64,000 nucleotides of DNA from Variovorax paradoxus (GCF_022009635.1 NZ_CP091716.1:3673001-3737000); one strand, 5' to 3'; positions 25,159 through 34,942 are shown, counted from the first letter of the stretch. Made by a program: numbers and translations. The notes: generated by a model from the sequence alone, not told the origin.

Positions 25159-25524
25159 TCAGTGCAGGCGCGTGGAGCGGGGTGCGGCGACCATGGATTC
25201 GGCCGCTTCGATAGCCGCCAGCCGGTCGAGCTCCGCGCACACGTCGTCCATTCGGCCGGAGATCAAGACACGGTTGCTGCTGCGCTGCTGGCCCTTTCCG
25301 TCAACCACGCGCACCACGCGCAGGGGACGCACGGGCGTGGCGGCTTGCGCTGCCGGGGGCGTTGCGCCGCAAGACGGACGCACAGCGACATAGCGCAGTC
25401 CGGCGGAGCTCTCGCTGTGGTCGAGGGGGGCGTGGCGATGCGGGCGGCGTGCCGGGATCAAACGGCTGGCGAGTGACTGCAGCGGCATCCAGAAATCAGC
25501 GATGGCGAGGAGGGCGATTCCCAT
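25159..25524 (-). CDS. conserved hypothetical protein downstream of lexA
   Basis: A 121-aa protein with no recognised domain. It has a hydrophobic start (MGIALLAIADFWMPLQSLAS), an Arg/His-rich middle, and a C-terminal block, VVRVVDGKGQQRSSNRVLIS followed by GRMDDVCAELDRLAA, that looks structured. I believe the last block recurs in short proteins near lexA in related bacteria, but this is memory only. It is 137 bp downstream of lexA on the same strand and could be part of an SOS transcript. Confidence 0.55.
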   Translation of the reverse strand: MGIALLAIADFWMPLQSLASRLIPARRPHRHAPLDHSESSAGLRYVAVRPSCGATPPAAQAATPVRPLRVVRVVDGKGQQRSSNRVLISGRMDDVCAELDRLAAIEAAESMVAAPRSTRLH

Positions 25525-25661
25525 GTGAACTCCAAAAAAGTATGAGGTTGAACACAGGCAGGATTTCTTGAATCGGTCGCGACAGGGTGATGGCGACTTC
25601 GCGCCATACGCCCGCCACCTGTAGCGGCCGGATGAGTGCTGCTGCCAGCAGGCCGCGAGGC

Positions 25662-26345
25662 CTACATCAGCATGGTGTTGCGGATGAGGCCCACCGCGAG
25701 GCCTTCGATCTCGAAGGGCTCGCCGGGCTGGACAATGATGGTCGGGTAGTCGGGGTTCTCGGCGTGCAGCTCGATGACCTGCTTGTTGCGCTTCAGGCGC
25801 TTGACGGTGACCTCGTCGCCCAGGCGCGCGACCACGATCTGGCCGTTGCGCGCTTCCTTGGTGGCTTGCACGGCGAGCAGGTCGCCGTCCATGATGCCGG
25901 CGTCTCGCATCGACATGCCGCGCACCTTGAGCAGGTAGTCGGGCTGGCGCTGGAACAGCGTGTTCTCGACGTAATAGGTCTGGTCGACATGCTCTTGCGC
26001 GAGGATCGGCGAGCCGGCCGCGACACGGCCGATGAGCGGCAGCGCCAGTTGCGCCATGCCCGGCAGCGAGAGCGAGAACTGGCCGCCTTCGCGGTGGCGC
26101 GTTTCGTTCAGCGAGCGCAGGGCGTCGCCCTTGAGGCGGATACCGCGCGAGGTGCCGCTGACGAGTTCGATGACGCCCTTGCGGGCCAATGCCTGTAGAT
26201 GCTCTTCGGCGGCGTTGGCCGACTTGAAGCCCAGTTCATTGGCGATTTCGGCGCGCGTGGGTGGCGCGCCGGTGCGGGCGATGGCGCTCTGGATCAAGTC
26301 CAGGATCTGCTGCTGGCGGGCTGTAAGCTTCACGGCGAACTGCAT
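25662..26345 (-). CDS. lexA: SOS repressor LexA
   Basis: Represses SOS genes and cuts itself when bound by RecA filaments. The N-terminal winged helix spans residues 1-70, with [20 protein letters not shown] as the recognition region. The self-cleavage bond is Ala110-Gly111 in RVAAGSP, and the catalytic dyad is Ser145 (GMSMRDAG) and Lys182 (VTVKRLK). The 227-aa length is typical for betaproteobacteria. Two CTG-N10-CAG boxes lie directly upstream, so it is autoregulated. Confidence 0.98.
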   Translation of the reverse strand: MQFAVKLTARQQQILDLIQSAIARTGAPPTRAEIANELGFKSANAAEEHLQALARKGVIELVSGTSRGIRLKGDALRSLNETRHREGGQFSLSLPGMAQLALPLIGRVAAGSPILAQEHVDQTYYVENTLFQRQPDYLLKVRGMSMRDAGIMDGDLLAVQATKEARNGQIVVARLGDEVTVKRLKRNKQVIELHAENPDYPTIIVQPGEPFEIEGLAVGLIRNTMLM

Positions 26346-26363
26346 ATGTGGTTCCTTGCGGCA

Positions 26364-26379
26364 CTGGCTAGATATCCAG
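26364..26379. promoter_or_regulatory. LexA (SOS) box 1
   Basis: CTGGCTAGATATCCAG, a CTG-N10-CAG palindrome, 18 bp upstream of the lexA start. It would block transcription of lexA and, being in a 73-bp divergent gap, possibly of the asparaginase gene too. Confidence 0.85.
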
Positions 26380-26382
26380 TAC

Positions 26383-26398
26383 CTGTATTTTTAACCAG
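26383..26398. promoter_or_regulatory. LexA (SOS) box 2
   Basis: CTGTATTTTTAACCAG, a CTG-N10-CAG palindrome close to the enterobacterial consensus. Its centre is 19 bp from box 1. It ends 20 bp before the asparaginase ATG and overlaps a plausible lexA promoter (TTGTCA, 17 bp, AAAAAT on the minus strand). Confidence 0.9.
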
Positions 26399-26418
26399 TT
26401 TTAAAAAGTTGACAAGTC

Positions 26419-27381
26419 ATGGCCGATTTCCCTTCGCCTGAACTGCGCCGCGTGGTCGTGCTTGGCACCGGCGGCACCATCGCCGGCAAGGCCGCCAGCA
26501 GCGGCGACAACATCGGCTACACGGCCGGGCAGGTGGACGTGGCCGACCTCCTGGGCGGCATCGAAGCGCCGCGGGGCGTGACGCTGGTGGCGGAGCAGGT
26601 CGCGCAACTCGACAGCAAGGACATGTCGTTCGAGACCTGGCAGAAGCTCGCGCAACGCTGCGCGCACTGGTTGGCCGAGCCCGATGTGGCGGGCGTGGTG
26701 ATCACCCACGGCACCGACACTCTGGAGGAGACGGCTTTCTTCCTGCACTCGGTGCTCGCACCCTCGAAACCGGTGGTGCTGACCTGCGCCATGCGACCGG
26801 CAACCGCACTGTCACCCGACGGGCCGCAGAACGTGCGCGATGCCATCGGCGTGGCTCTGGCAGCCGGTGCGAAGGGCGTGACGGTGGTGTGTGCCGGGGC
26901 GATCCACAGTGGTGCGGACGTCCAGAAAGTGCACACCTACAGGCTCGATGCCTTTGCGTCGGGCGATGCGGGTCCAGTGGGCTATGTGGAAGAGGGCGAA
27001 GTCCGCCGCGTGAGGGCGTGGCCCGAAGGCAAGGCGCTGCCGGCTTCGAAGATCTTGCAAGCGGCCGCTGTCCAGTGGCCTCGCGTGGAGGTCGTCATGA
27101 GCCATGCCGGTGCGAGCGGCGCGGTCATCGAGGCCCTGCTGCAGCCCGGCGGCTTTGAGCCGGTGCGTGGACTGGTGCTGGCCGCCACGGGCAACGGCAC
27201 GCTGCATCACGCGCTCGAAGCAGCCGCACTGAAGGCGCAGGAGACAGGCGTGGCGGTGGTCCGCGCGACGCGCTGCATGAACGGCCGCATCCTGCCGAAA
27301 GCCGACGACAAGCTGCGAGACGCGGGCGTGCTCACGCCCGTGAAGGCGCGCATCGCGCTGATGCTCGAATTGCTGGGGTGA
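26419..27381 (+). CDS. L-asparaginase (type I/II Ntn-unrelated, AnsA/AnsB fold)
   Basis: Hydrolyses asparagine to aspartate and ammonia. The 320-aa protein has both catalytic signatures: GTGGTIAG (16-23; nucleophile Thr17) and THGTDTLEETAFF (Thr99-Asp100). There is no signal peptide, so a cytoplasmic enzyme is expected. It is divergent from lexA with both SOS boxes in the shared gap, so it may respond to DNA damage. It converges on adk across a hairpin. Confidence 0.9.
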   Translation: MADFPSPELRRVVVLGTGGTIAGKAASSGDNIGYTAGQVDVADLLGGIEAPRGVTLVAEQVAQLDSKDMSFETWQKLAQRCAHWLAEPDVAGVVITHGTDTLEETAFFLHSVLAPSKPVVLTCAMRPATALSPDGPQNVRDAIGVALAAGAKGVTVVCAGAIHSGADVQKVHTYRLDAFASGDAGPVGYVEEGEVRRVRAWPEGKALPASKILQAAAVQWPRVEVVMSHAGASGAVIEALLQPGGFEPVRGLVLAATGNGTLHHALEAAALKAQETGVAVVRATRCMNGRILPKADDKLRDAGVLTPVKARIALMLELLG

Positions 27382-27387
27382 GGTGTT

Positions 27388-27410
27388 GGCCGCCCTGTCG
27401 AAGGGCGGCC
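27388..27410. terminator. hairpin between convergent asparaginase and adk genes
   Basis: GGCCGCCCT and AGGGCGGCC form a perfect 9-bp stem with a 5-base loop. No T-run follows on either strand, so termination would be weak or factor-assisted. Confidence 0.45.
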
Positions 27411-27415
27411 GGCAA

Positions 27416-28090
<675 letters not shown>

Positions 28091-28209
28091 TTAGATTTTG
28101 TGTCGCGCCAGGCGTCGGCTTGGGGGCTGGGCAGGGCGGAGTTGCTTCGAGGATAGCACGCGTGCTTCCTGCGATTTGTCGCTCCCCCGACAAGCACGGC
28201 GGGCCCCCT

Positions 28210-28983
28210 TCAGGCCGTCAGGCCGGCGGCGAAGACCGCGCGCACGCGCGCCAGGTCTTCGGGCGTGTCGATGCCCGGTCCGGGCGCGACGTGGCTCACA
28301 TGCACGGCAATGCGGTGCCCGTGCCACAGCGCCCGCAACTGCTCGAGTGCCTCGGTCGCCTCGACTGGCGACGGCGGCAGCGACGGAAACTTGCGCACGA
28401 AGCCCGCGCGATAGCCGTAGATGCCGATGTGGCGCAGCGGGGCAGGCGTGGGCAGTACTGCCGGCGCGGCGCCGTTGGCGGAGCCGTCACGCCACCACGG
28501 GATGGGTGCACGGCTGAAGTACATGGCATTGCCCTGTGCGTCGAGCACGGCCTTTACCACGTTCGGATTCATGAAGTCGGCCAGCGAATCGATCTCATGG
28601 GCCGCGGTGCTCATCGCGGCTTCCGCGTGTGCTGCCAGCGTGGAGGCCACGGCATCGATCAGCGCCGGGGCGATCAGCGGTTCGTCGCCCTGCACGTTGA
28701 CGACGATATCGTCGCCGTCGAGGCCCAGTTGCTCGCAGGCCTCGGCCAGCCGGTCGGTGCCGCTGGGGTGGTCCTGGCGGGTCAGGATCGCCTCGACGCC
28801 GTGCGCCTTGCAGGCGTCGATGATCGAGGCGTCGTCACCGGCCACCACCACGCGCGCCGCGCCGGATTCGCCGGCACGCCGGGCCACGCGCACCACCATC
28901 GGCACGCCGGCGATATCGGCCAGGGGTTTGTTGGGAAGCCTTGTCGACGCCAGACGCGCCGGCACCAGAACCGTGAAGCTCAC
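28210..28983 (-). CDS. kdsB: CMP-Kdo synthetase (3-deoxy-manno-octulosonate cytidylyltransferase)
   Basis: Activates Kdo with CTP for transfer to lipid A. The 257-aa protein shows [35 protein letters not shown] and [10 protein letters not shown], the nucleotidyltransferase signatures. Its start overlaps the Trm112-like gene stop by ATGA. With lpxK in the same run and the Kdo hydroxylase at 8.5 kb, much of inner-core synthesis is in this window. Confidence 0.97.
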   Translation of the reverse strand: MSFTVLVPARLASTRLPNKPLADIAGVPMVVRVARRAGESGAARVVVAGDDASIIDACKAHGVEAILTRQDHPSGTDRLAEACEQLGLDGDDIVVNVQGDEPLIAPALIDAVASTLAAHAEAAMSTAAHEIDSLADFMNPNVVKAVLDAQGNAMYFSRAPIPWWRDGSANGAAPAVLPTPAPLRHIGIYGYRAGFVRKFPSLPPSPVEATEALEQLRALWHGHRIAVHVSHVAPGPGIDTPEDLARVRAVFAAGLTA

Positions 28984-29162
28984 AGCCCGAGCTCTTCGTC
29001 GGAAAGCGTGCGTGCTTCGTTTTCCAGCAGCACGGGGATGCCGTCGCGCACGGGATAGGCCAGGCGCGCGCTGCGCGAGCAGAGCTCCTGCTTCTCGGGG
29101 TTCCAGGTCAACGGACCCTTGGTGACGGGGCAGACGAGCAGTTCAAGCAGCTTGGTATCCAT
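28980..29162 (-). CDS. Trm112-like small protein
   Basis: A 60-aa protein ([20 protein letters not shown] at the start, [18 protein letters not shown] later) of the Trm112/YcaR family, found between lpxK and kdsB in most proteobacteria. Only two cysteines remain, so zinc binding is doubtful. The function in bacteria is unclear; the eukaryotic relative activates methyltransferases. It overlaps lpxK by 20 bases. Confidence 0.9.
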   Translation of the reverse strand: MDTKLLELLVCPVTKGPLTWNPEKQELCSRSARLAYPVRDGIPVLLENEARTLSDEELGL

Positions 29163-30171
29163 CGAGCGATGATAGCTTTGCGTCGAGCGCGTTGAAGAAT
29201 TCCGGAACGGGTGCGAAGAGCAGGGGTACGGCCAGTGCGTCGGGTGCCTTGCGCCACAGCTTGACCGCGTCTTTCTCGGTGCAGACAAGAGGGCCGCCGG
29301 CATCGGCCGGGCGTTGCCAGGCGCCGAAATCATGGTGATCGGGCAGCGCAATGGTCTCGGCCAGCGTGAGGCCGCGGCCCCGGAGCATGTCGAAGAAGGC
29401 CTTGGGTCGCGCGATGGCTGCGAGCGCGATCACTGGCTTGCCCGCCAGGGTGCTCAGCGGCACGCGCTGTCCGTCGCTGGTCAGGGCGTAGTCCGCGAGG
29501 CGGCGCGAAGCGGTGTAGCCGCCGTCGAAGGCAGGGCGTTCGCCGCTGTGCAGCACCAGGTCGCAGCGGCGCGGCCACGCTTCGCGCAAGGGGCCTGCGG
29601 GCAGTCGCCAGCCGTTGCCGATGCCGCGGTCGTCGAACACGCAGATCTCGATGTCGCGGCCCAGCGCCAGGTGCTGCAATCCGTCGTCGCTGACGATGAC
29701 CTGCGTGCCGGGATGCTGCTTGAGCAAGGCCCGCGCGGCCTCGATGCGCTTGCGCGCGACGAACACCGGGGCCTTCGTGGCGTGGTGAATCAGGGCGGGC
29801 TCGTCGCCAACATCGAGGGGATTGCTATCGCCCATCACTTCGCGGCAGTCGTCGGTGCGCCGGCCGTAGCCGCGCGAAACCACGCCCACCTGGATGCCCC
29901 GCGCGCGCAGATGCCGCACCACCGCCATCACAACCGGCGTCTTGCCCGCGCCGCCCGCGATCACGTTGCCGACGACGATCACGGGCACAGGCACGCGTTC
30001 GGACCGAAGCCAGCCGAGGCGATAGAGCCAGCCCCGCACGGCGAAGAGGCCGGCGTAGAGCAGCGACAGCGGCCACAGCAGGCAGGCCAACGGGCCGCGG
30101 TGCAGCCACGCTTCCTGCAGCCGCGAAGCTGCCGGCGTACCCGTTGTGCTGCCGCGGCCTTCGGAAGGCAC
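29143..30171 (-). CDS. lpxK: tetraacyldisaccharide 4'-kinase LpxK
   Basis: Adds the 4'-phosphate to the lipid A precursor at the inner membrane. An N-terminal membrane-associating helix (residues 30-50) precedes the P-loop [29 protein letters not shown] and [16 protein letters not shown] follow. The product is 342 aa. The start is a GTG that directly abuts the exbD stop; the first ~20 residues are poorly conserved, so a later start cannot be excluded. Confidence 0.95.
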   Translation of the reverse strand: MPSEGRGSTTGTPAASRLQEAWLHRGPLACLLWPLSLLYAGLFAVRGWLYRLGWLRSERVPVPVIVVGNVIAGGAGKTPVVMAVVRHLRARGIQVGVVSRGYGRRTDDCREVMGDSNPLDVGDEPALIHHATKAPVFVARKRIEAARALLKQHPGTQVIVSDDGLQHLALGRDIEICVFDDRGIGNGWRLPAGPLREAWPRRCDLVLHSGERPAFDGGYTASRRLADYALTSDGQRVPLSTLAGKPVIALAAIARPKAFFDMLRGRGLTLAETIALPDHHDFGAWQRPADAGGPLVCTEKDAVKLWRKAPDALAVPLLFAPVPEFFNALDAKLSSLDGYQAA

Positions 30172-30612
30172 TCAGCGACCGGCTTGCGCCGTCGACTGGG
30201 CTGCGAAGGTGATCTGCATCAGGCCGGCGCGGCGCGCGGCCTCCATCACCGTGACGACGGCTTGGTGCGGGCTGGTCGCGTCGGCGCTGATGATCACCAC
30301 GCTGTCCTTGCCGCCGGTGGCAGCGGCGGCGAGCGCGGCTGCCACGGCCTCGACGTTGCGGTCGGCCACGGGCGTCTTGTTGATCGAATAGCGACCGTCG
30401 GCCGACACCGCCACGATCACTTCCTTGGGATAGTCGCGCTGCGCGTCGACGTCCGCGGTCGGCAGCCGCAGCTGCATTTCGGTGAACTTGCTGTACGTGG
30501 TCGACAGCATCAGGAAGATCAGGATCACCAGCAGCACGTCGATGAACGGGATCAGGTTGATCTCCGGCTCGTCGCGCGCACCGTGGCGGAACTGCATGCG
30601 GCCTCGGGTCAT
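30172..30612 (-). CDS. exbD: ExbD/TolR-family biopolymer transport protein
   Basis: Partner of the ExbB-type proton channel, giving energy to outer-membrane processes. The single membrane helix (about residues 18-40, INLIPFIDVLLVILIFLML) carries the proton-handling Asp25. The rest (residues 45-146) is periplasmic. The pair sits upstream of lpxK, as in many Burkholderiales, and no tonB is in view, so the client is unknown. Confidence 0.92.
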   Translation of the reverse strand: MTRGRMQFRHGARDEPEINLIPFIDVLLVILIFLMLSTTYSKFTEMQLRLPTADVDAQRDYPKEVIVAVSADGRYSINKTPVADRNVEAVAAALAAAATGGKDSVVIISADATSPHQAVVTVMEAARRAGLMQITFAAQSTAQAGR

Positions 30613-30616
30613 GGCG

Positions 30617-31249
30617 TCACTTGCGCAGAGCGTTCAGATGGCGGGCGAAGCGCTCGCCGGACAGCTCGAGATTCAGCAGGTATTCGTCGACCCGGCTGCG
30701 GAAGTAGCGCCAGAAAATGAGCGTCGGAATCGCCACGATCAGGCCGAATGCCGTGTTGTACAGCGCGATCGAGATGCCGTGCGCCAGTTGCGCCGGGTTG
30801 CCCGAGCCCACCGCGCCACTGCCGGGCGACTGCGAGCCGAAGATCTCGATCATGCCGATCACCGTGCCCAGAAGGCCCAGCAACGGGGCTGCGGAGGCGA
30901 TGGTGGCCAGGGCAGGCAGGTAACGCTCCAGCTTGTGCGCCACAGTGCGGCCCGAGGCCTCCATGGCGGCGCGCAGGTCGTCTTCGGTGCAGCGTGGGTT
31001 GGCGTTCAGTGCGCGCAGGCCGGCGGCCAGCACCTGGCCGAGCATCGAGTTGCGTTCGAGCTTGGTCACAACGTCAGGACCAGGAATGGCTCCCTGCGAC
31101 ACCGTGATGGTCTCGTCGAGCAGCTTCGGCGGCAGTACCCTCACGGTCTTCAGACTCGTGAAACGTTCTATAACCAGCGCGAGCGCAATGACCGAACAAG
31201 CGAGCAAGGGCCAGATCGGCCAACCCGCGGCAACTATGATGGAAAACAA
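30617..31249 (-). CDS. exbB: ExbB/TolQ-family proton channel
   Basis: A 210-aa three-helix membrane protein: segments near residues 1-24, 105-130 and 150-175. LPALATIASAAPLLGLLGTV and GISIALYNTAFGLIVAIPTL are the ExbB signatures. The start is TTG at 31249, chosen for a strong GGAGG 6 bases upstream; a longer frame to 31336 would add a hydrophilic, unsupported leader. It lies 4 bp before exbD and leads the exbB-exbD-lpxK-kdsB operon. Confidence 0.92.
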   Translation of the reverse strand: MFSIIVAAGWPIWPLLACSVIALALVIERFTSLKTVRVLPPKLLDETITVSQGAIPGPDVVTKLERNSMLGQVLAAGLRALNANPRCTEDDLRAAMEASGRTVAHKLERYLPALATIASAAPLLGLLGTVIGMIEIFGSQSPGSGAVGSGNPAQLAHGISIALYNTAFGLIVAIPTLIFWRYFRSRVDEYLLNLELSGERFARHLNALRK

Positions 31250-31577
31250 GAAAATCCTCCGGCCCGTAGACTGCAAATGCGCGGCGATTATCCACTGAGC
31301 CCACCATCGGCACGCGCCTTGTTTTGGTGTCGGCAAGGACGCACAGATTCTGTGGATAACTTTGTGACTAACCTGCTGCGCTACGTGTCCGAACCCGCAT
31401 GGGATGGGCTTTTCGTTAGAACGACTGAATTTTGAGCAGCACTTTTTTCAATGAAATCAATGGCTTGCACGGAGAACCGTGCACCCGTCCCGCTTCAGGG
31501 GCGGGCGACAGGGGGCGGGCCGCCCGTTGTGGAAGAGTGGCATCTGGCCGAGCGTGCTCTTCGTGAGCGTGCGTGAC
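31250..31577. other. 328-bp divergent intergenic region between exbB and xseA
   Basis: No convincing gene is present. It holds the exbB ribosome-binding site, two DnaA-box-like sequences in opposite orientation (31288-31296 and 31353-31361), a T-run, and a perfect 7-bp palindrome TGCACGG-AGAA-CCGTGCA at 31466-31483. The frame upstream of xseA stays open from 31479 but has no family support. Confidence 0.6.
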
Positions 31578-32876
31578 ATGAATTCCGCGCCGGGCCCGCG
31601 CGTCTGGGCCGTCGGAGCCTTGTGCCATGCGGTTGCCGACGCGCTCGACGCGCGTTTCAACCCGGTCACGGTGCGCGGCGAAATCTCCGGTTTTTCTCGC
31701 GCCTCTAGTGGACATTGTTACTTCGCCCTGAAGGACGAGTCGGGTCAACTGCGCTGCGCGATGTTCCGCCGCGCCGCGGGGCTGCTCGATTTTTCGCCGC
31801 GCGACGGCGACCAGGTCGAGGTGCGCGGCCGACTCGCGGTGTACGAACCGCGCGGCGATCTTCAACTTGTTGTCGAGAGCTTGCGGCGCGCGGGGCAGGG
31901 CGCCCTGTTCGAGCAGTTCATGCAGCGCAAGGCGCGGCTCGAAGCCGAAGGGCTGTTCGATCCGGCGCGCAAGCGTGCCTTGCCTACCATGCCGCGCGCG
32001 GTGGGCGTCGTCACGTCGCTCGGAGCGGCTGCATTGCATGACGTCGTGACGGCACTGCGACGCCGCGTACCGCACATTCCCGTGGTGCTGGCGCCTGCCG
32101 CCGTGCAGGGGGCGAATGCGCCGGGCGAACTCGTTCGCGCGCTGCATTCGCTTTATGCGCTCGAGCCGGCGGTCGACGTGATCTTGCTGGTGCGCGGCGG
32201 TGGCTCGATCGAAGACCTGTGGGCGTTCAACGACGAGGCCCTGGCACGCACGATCGTGCAGAGCCCGGTCCCGGTGATCAGCGGCGTGGGGCATGAGACA
32301 GACTTCACCATCGCCGATTTCTGCGCCGACCTGCGCGCGCCCACGCCGACCGCGGCGGCGGAACTCGTCAGCGCGCCGCGCGACCTGTGGCTCGGCGCGC
32401 TCGACCTGCTCGACGAACGGCTCAGCGACTCGCTGGGTGGTCGGCTCGATGTACTTGGGCAGCGGCTCGACCAGGCGGCGGGGCGGCTCGGCCGTCCTTC
32501 GAACCTCGTGACGCGCCAGCAACTTCGCCTGGCGCACCATGCGCAGCGCCTTCAGTACGCGATGCGGTCGAAGCGCGAACGCCTGGCTCAGGCGCCGCGT
32601 GCAATGGCTGCCGACTTTCCGTCGAAGCTAGAGCGTGCAGTGACGCAACGCCACGATCGGCTGGAGCGCGTGGCCCTGCGCTGGCGGCTGCTCGATCCGG
32701 CATTGGTCTTGCAACGCGGCTACGCCTGGCTCACGGATGCGGATGGCCGCGCGGTCGTCAGCGCGAAGCAATTGGCACCGGGAGATGCGGTCGTGGCGCG
32801 GCTTGCCGACGGCGAAGTCGACATGACCGTCTCGCCGGGCGGCGTGACGGGAACACGTCCGACGCGACCTCAATAA
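31578..32876 (+). CDS. xseA: exodeoxyribonuclease VII large subunit
   Basis: Degrades single-stranded DNA with XseB. The N-terminal OB-fold (residues 8-105; [20 protein letters not shown]) is followed by the catalytic domain with [33 protein letters not shown] and [20 protein letters not shown], then a helical region and C-terminal tail. The ATG at 31578 is supported by position before the OB-fold. The product is 432 aa. It leads into sodB 49 bp later. Confidence 0.95.
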   Translation: MNSAPGPRVWAVGALCHAVADALDARFNPVTVRGEISGFSRASSGHCYFALKDESGQLRCAMFRRAAGLLDFSPRDGDQVEVRGRLAVYEPRGDLQLVVESLRRAGQGALFEQFMQRKARLEAEGLFDPARKRALPTMPRAVGVVTSLGAAALHDVVTALRRRVPHIPVVLAPAAVQGANAPGELVRALHSLYALEPAVDVILLVRGGGSIEDLWAFNDEALARTIVQSPVPVISGVGHETDFTIADFCADLRAPTPTAAAELVSAPRDLWLGALDLLDERLSDSLGGRLDVLGQRLDQAAGRLGRPSNLVTRQQLRLAHHAQRLQYAMRSKRERLAQAPRAMAADFPSKLERAVTQRHDRLERVALRWRLLDPALVLQRGYAWLTDADGRAVVSAKQLAPGDAVVARLADGEVDMTVSPGGVTGTRPTRPQ

Positions 32877-32925
32877 TTAATTCCTAGAATCCACGATTCC
32901 CACAACCAACCCACGAGAAAAAACC

Positions 32926-33507
32926 ATGGAACATGTGCTCCCACCCCTGCCGTACGCACTCGACGCACTGGCACCCGAGTATTCGAAGGAAACCCTCGAG
33001 TACCACTACGGCAAGCACCACAACGCCTACGTGGTGAACCTCAACAACCTGCAAAAGGGCACCGAATTCGAAGCGATGACGCTCGAAGAGATCGTCAAGA
33101 AGTCCAGCGGCGGCATCTACAACAACGCCGCCCAGATCTGGAACCACACCTTCTTCTGGAACTGCATGAAGCCGCAAGGCGGCGGTGCTCCCAGCGGCGC
33201 GCTGGCCAAGGCCATCGAAGCCAAGTGGGGCAGCTACGACGCTTTCAAGGAAGCTTTCGTGAAGTCGGCCGTGGGTAACTTCGGCTCGGGCTGGACCTGG
33301 CTGGTGAAGAAGGCCGACGGCTCTGTGGACATCGTGAACACCGGCGCCGCCGGCACGCCGCTGACCACTGCCGACACCGCGCTGCTGACCGTGGACGTCT
33401 GGGAACACGCCTACTACATCGACTACCGCAACCTGCGCCCGAAGTTCGTCGAGACCTTCCTGGCCAAGCTGGCCAACTGGGATTTCGCGGCCAAGAACTT
33501 CGGCTGA
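32926..33507 (+). CDS. sodB: superoxide dismutase [Fe]
   Basis: Converts superoxide to peroxide and oxygen. The 193-aa protein has the metal ligands in [17 protein letters not shown] and [12 protein letters not shown]. The active-site context [13 protein letters not shown] with FGSGWTWLV fits the iron-type form, though metal preference is hard to fix from sequence. No signal peptide, so cytoplasmic. A strong terminator follows. Confidence 0.96.
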   Translation: MEHVLPPLPYALDALAPEYSKETLEYHYGKHHNAYVVNLNNLQKGTEFEAMTLEEIVKKSSGGIYNNAAQIWNHTFFWNCMKPQGGGAPSGALAKAIEAKWGSYDAFKEAFVKSAVGNFGSGWTWLVKKADGSVDIVNTGAAGTPLTTADTALLTVDVWEHAYYIDYRNLRPKFVETFLAKLANWDFAAKNFG

Positions 33508-33524
33508 GCCCTGGTTTTGCAATG

Positions 33525-33554
33525 AAAAAAGCCGACCCTCGGGTCGGCTTTTTT
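33525..33554. terminator. bidirectional intrinsic terminator after sodB
   Basis: AAAAAAGCCGACCC and GGGTCGGCTTTTTT form a long stem with A- and T-runs on both sides. It serves sodB and the convergent DUF192 gene. Confidence 0.92.
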
Positions 33555-33576
33555 GCGGGCTGGAGGCGGCAGAAAC

Positions 33577-34035
33577 TCAGCGCTTGGTGGCTGTGAACAG
33601 CTCGCCGCCGAGCTTCGCGCCCTTCTTGATGTTCTTCTTGGCGAACCAGCCCTGATTCATCTCGAGCACGTAACGCACGGGCTCGAGCGAGCAGTGCGAG
33701 TTCTCGGTCATGGGCTGCATGTCGACCAGATTGACGATGCGGCCGTCATCGGCCACGAAGGCGGCGGTCAACGGCAGGATCGTGTTGCGCATCCAGAAGC
33801 ATTGCGTGGCGGGCTGCTCGAACACGAAGATCATGCCTTCAGCCTGGGGCATTTCCTTGCGGAACATGAGACCGATCTCGCGTTGCAAAGGGGTCTGCGC
33901 GATCTGCGTATCGATCTTGTAGAGGCCGACCGACAGCTGCGTGCGCGGCAGATCGGTCTGGGGTTGCTGCTGGGCATGCGCCGACATCATGAAGGACGCG
34001 GACACGAGGAGCAGGGCGGCTAGACGCTGGAACAT
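33577..34035 (-). CDS. secreted DUF192-family protein
   Basis: A 152-aa protein with a Sec signal peptide (residues 1-21, cut after AHA) and a DUF192 domain: REIGLMFRKEMPQAEGMIFV, CFWMRNTILPLTAAFVADDG and MNQGWFAKKNIKKGAKL. The family is common and its role is not settled. It faces sodB and shares its terminator. Confidence 0.88.
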   Translation of the reverse strand: MFQRLAALLLVSASFMMSAHAQQQPQTDLPRTQLSVGLYKIDTQIAQTPLQREIGLMFRKEMPQAEGMIFVFEQPATQCFWMRNTILPLTAAFVADDGRIVNLVDMQPMTENSHCSLEPVRYVLEMNQGWFAKKNIKKGAKLGGELFTATKR

Positions 34036-34096
34036 CGGACGACTCTTTCAGGGCGGGGACTGGGTGGGTCCGGCCTCAACCAAATATGCAAACAAA

Positions 34097-34124
34097 AATG
34101 CCCGCTGATGCGGGCATTGCCGGT
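34097..34124 (-). terminator. intrinsic terminator of the 64-aa secreted protein gene
   Basis: On the minus strand AATGCCCGC-ATCA-GCGGGCATT is followed by a T-rich run, 13 bases after the stop codon. Confidence 0.85.
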
Positions 34125-34136
34125 GAGCGCGAAAGC

Positions 34137-34331
34137 TTACACCTTCTTGGAAGCGGCCGTGTGAGCCTTGGCGACGTGGCGAACCTTGTGCTTCTTGGCT
34201 GCTGCGTGCTTCTTGGCGGTGTGCTTGGCAACCTTGGGAGCGGCGGGAGCAGCTGCGGTGGGTTCGGCTTGTTGAGCGAAGGCACCGGCGGCGAAGAGAC
34301 CGGCGATCAGGGCTGCGAGCAGCTTGTTCAT
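34137..34331 (-). CDS. small secreted Lys/His/Ala-rich protein
   Basis: A 64-aa protein: Sec signal peptide MNKLLAALIAGLFAAGAFAQ, then a low-complexity, strongly basic tail (APKVAKHTAKKHAAAKKHKV). Ribosome-binding site AAAGGA lies upstream and the gene has its own terminator. The signal peptide is nearly identical to that of the next gene, so the pair arose by duplication or signal-peptide sharing. Function unknown; histidine-rich composition could allow metal or nucleic acid binding. Confidence 0.75.
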   Translation of the reverse strand: MNKLLAALIAGLFAAGAFAQQAEPTAAAPAAPKVAKHTAKKHAAAKKHKVRHVAKAHTAASKKV

Positions 34332-34435
34332 TTGAAATCCTTTGAAATTCGTTGATTTGGACAGCCCTCCCTGCGGAGGTAGACATTCAACGGAGGCAGC
34401 TTCCGGCGGTTGACAGTCAATTGCAGTCCGCGGAC

Positions 34436-34468
34436 GAAAAAAAAGCGCTCCGAAGAGCGCTCTTTTTT
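34436..34468 (-). terminator. intrinsic terminator of the 112-aa secreted protein gene
   Basis: On the minus strand AGCGCTC-TTCG-GAGCGCT, a stem with a stable TTCG tetraloop, followed by eight Ts. Confidence 0.92.
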
Positions 34469-34485
34469 CGAGGGGCTGGGCCGAC

Positions 34486-34824
34486 TTACTTGGCGCCTGC
34501 CATGTCAGGCGTGCCGCCTTGGGTCGACTTGCGCTTCACGCTGCCGTCCTTGTTGCGACGACGTTGGTCGCGGGTGCTGGCGCGCTTTTCGCCGGAAGCA
34601 GCAGCCTTGTCGGCACCGATGGCGCCGCCTTCGGGCGTCTTGACTTCGTCGCCAGCGGCAGCCTTCACTTGGCCAGCGGGCTTGGCAGCCTTCTTGGCTT
34701 CGGCACGTTGCTGCGACTTGCTGTTCGTGGCGTTCCCTTGTTCGGGCGTGGTGCCAGCCGGGTTTTGGGCGTAGGCGCCAGCGGCAAACAGGCCAGCGAT
34801 CATGACTGCGAGAATTTTGCTCAT
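34486..34824 (-). CDS. small secreted basic protein, signal peptide paralogue
   Basis: A 112-aa protein: signal peptide MSKILAVMIAGLFAAGAYAQ, then a low-complexity Ala/Lys/Gly-rich region (KSQQRAEAKKAAKPAGQVKA) ending in RRRNKDGSVKRKSTQGGTPD. No known domain. The upstream AGGAATCTCA gives a ribosome-binding site. The shared signal peptide and differing basic tails relate it to the neighbour. A structural or envelope role is only a guess. Confidence 0.75.
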   Translation of the reverse strand: MSKILAVMIAGLFAAGAYAQNPAGTTPEQGNATNSKSQQRAEAKKAAKPAGQVKAAAGDEVKTPEGGAIGADKAAASGEKRASTRDQRRRNKDGSVKRKSTQGGTPDMAGAK

Positions 34825-34942
34825 TGAGATTCCTCTATTCGAGAATTGATTGGAAACGCCTCCCGGCGAGCAGAAGGTCAGCCACTAACGAGGCCATTGG
34901 CCTGATGGTTGACAAACCCTCGCTGATGGGTTGCGTCTAAAA

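Noticed and set aside
31250..31577. Replication origin in the exbB-xseA gap because of DnaA boxes
   Set aside because: Only two boxes, no AT-rich unwinding element, and no dnaA, dnaN or gidA nearby.
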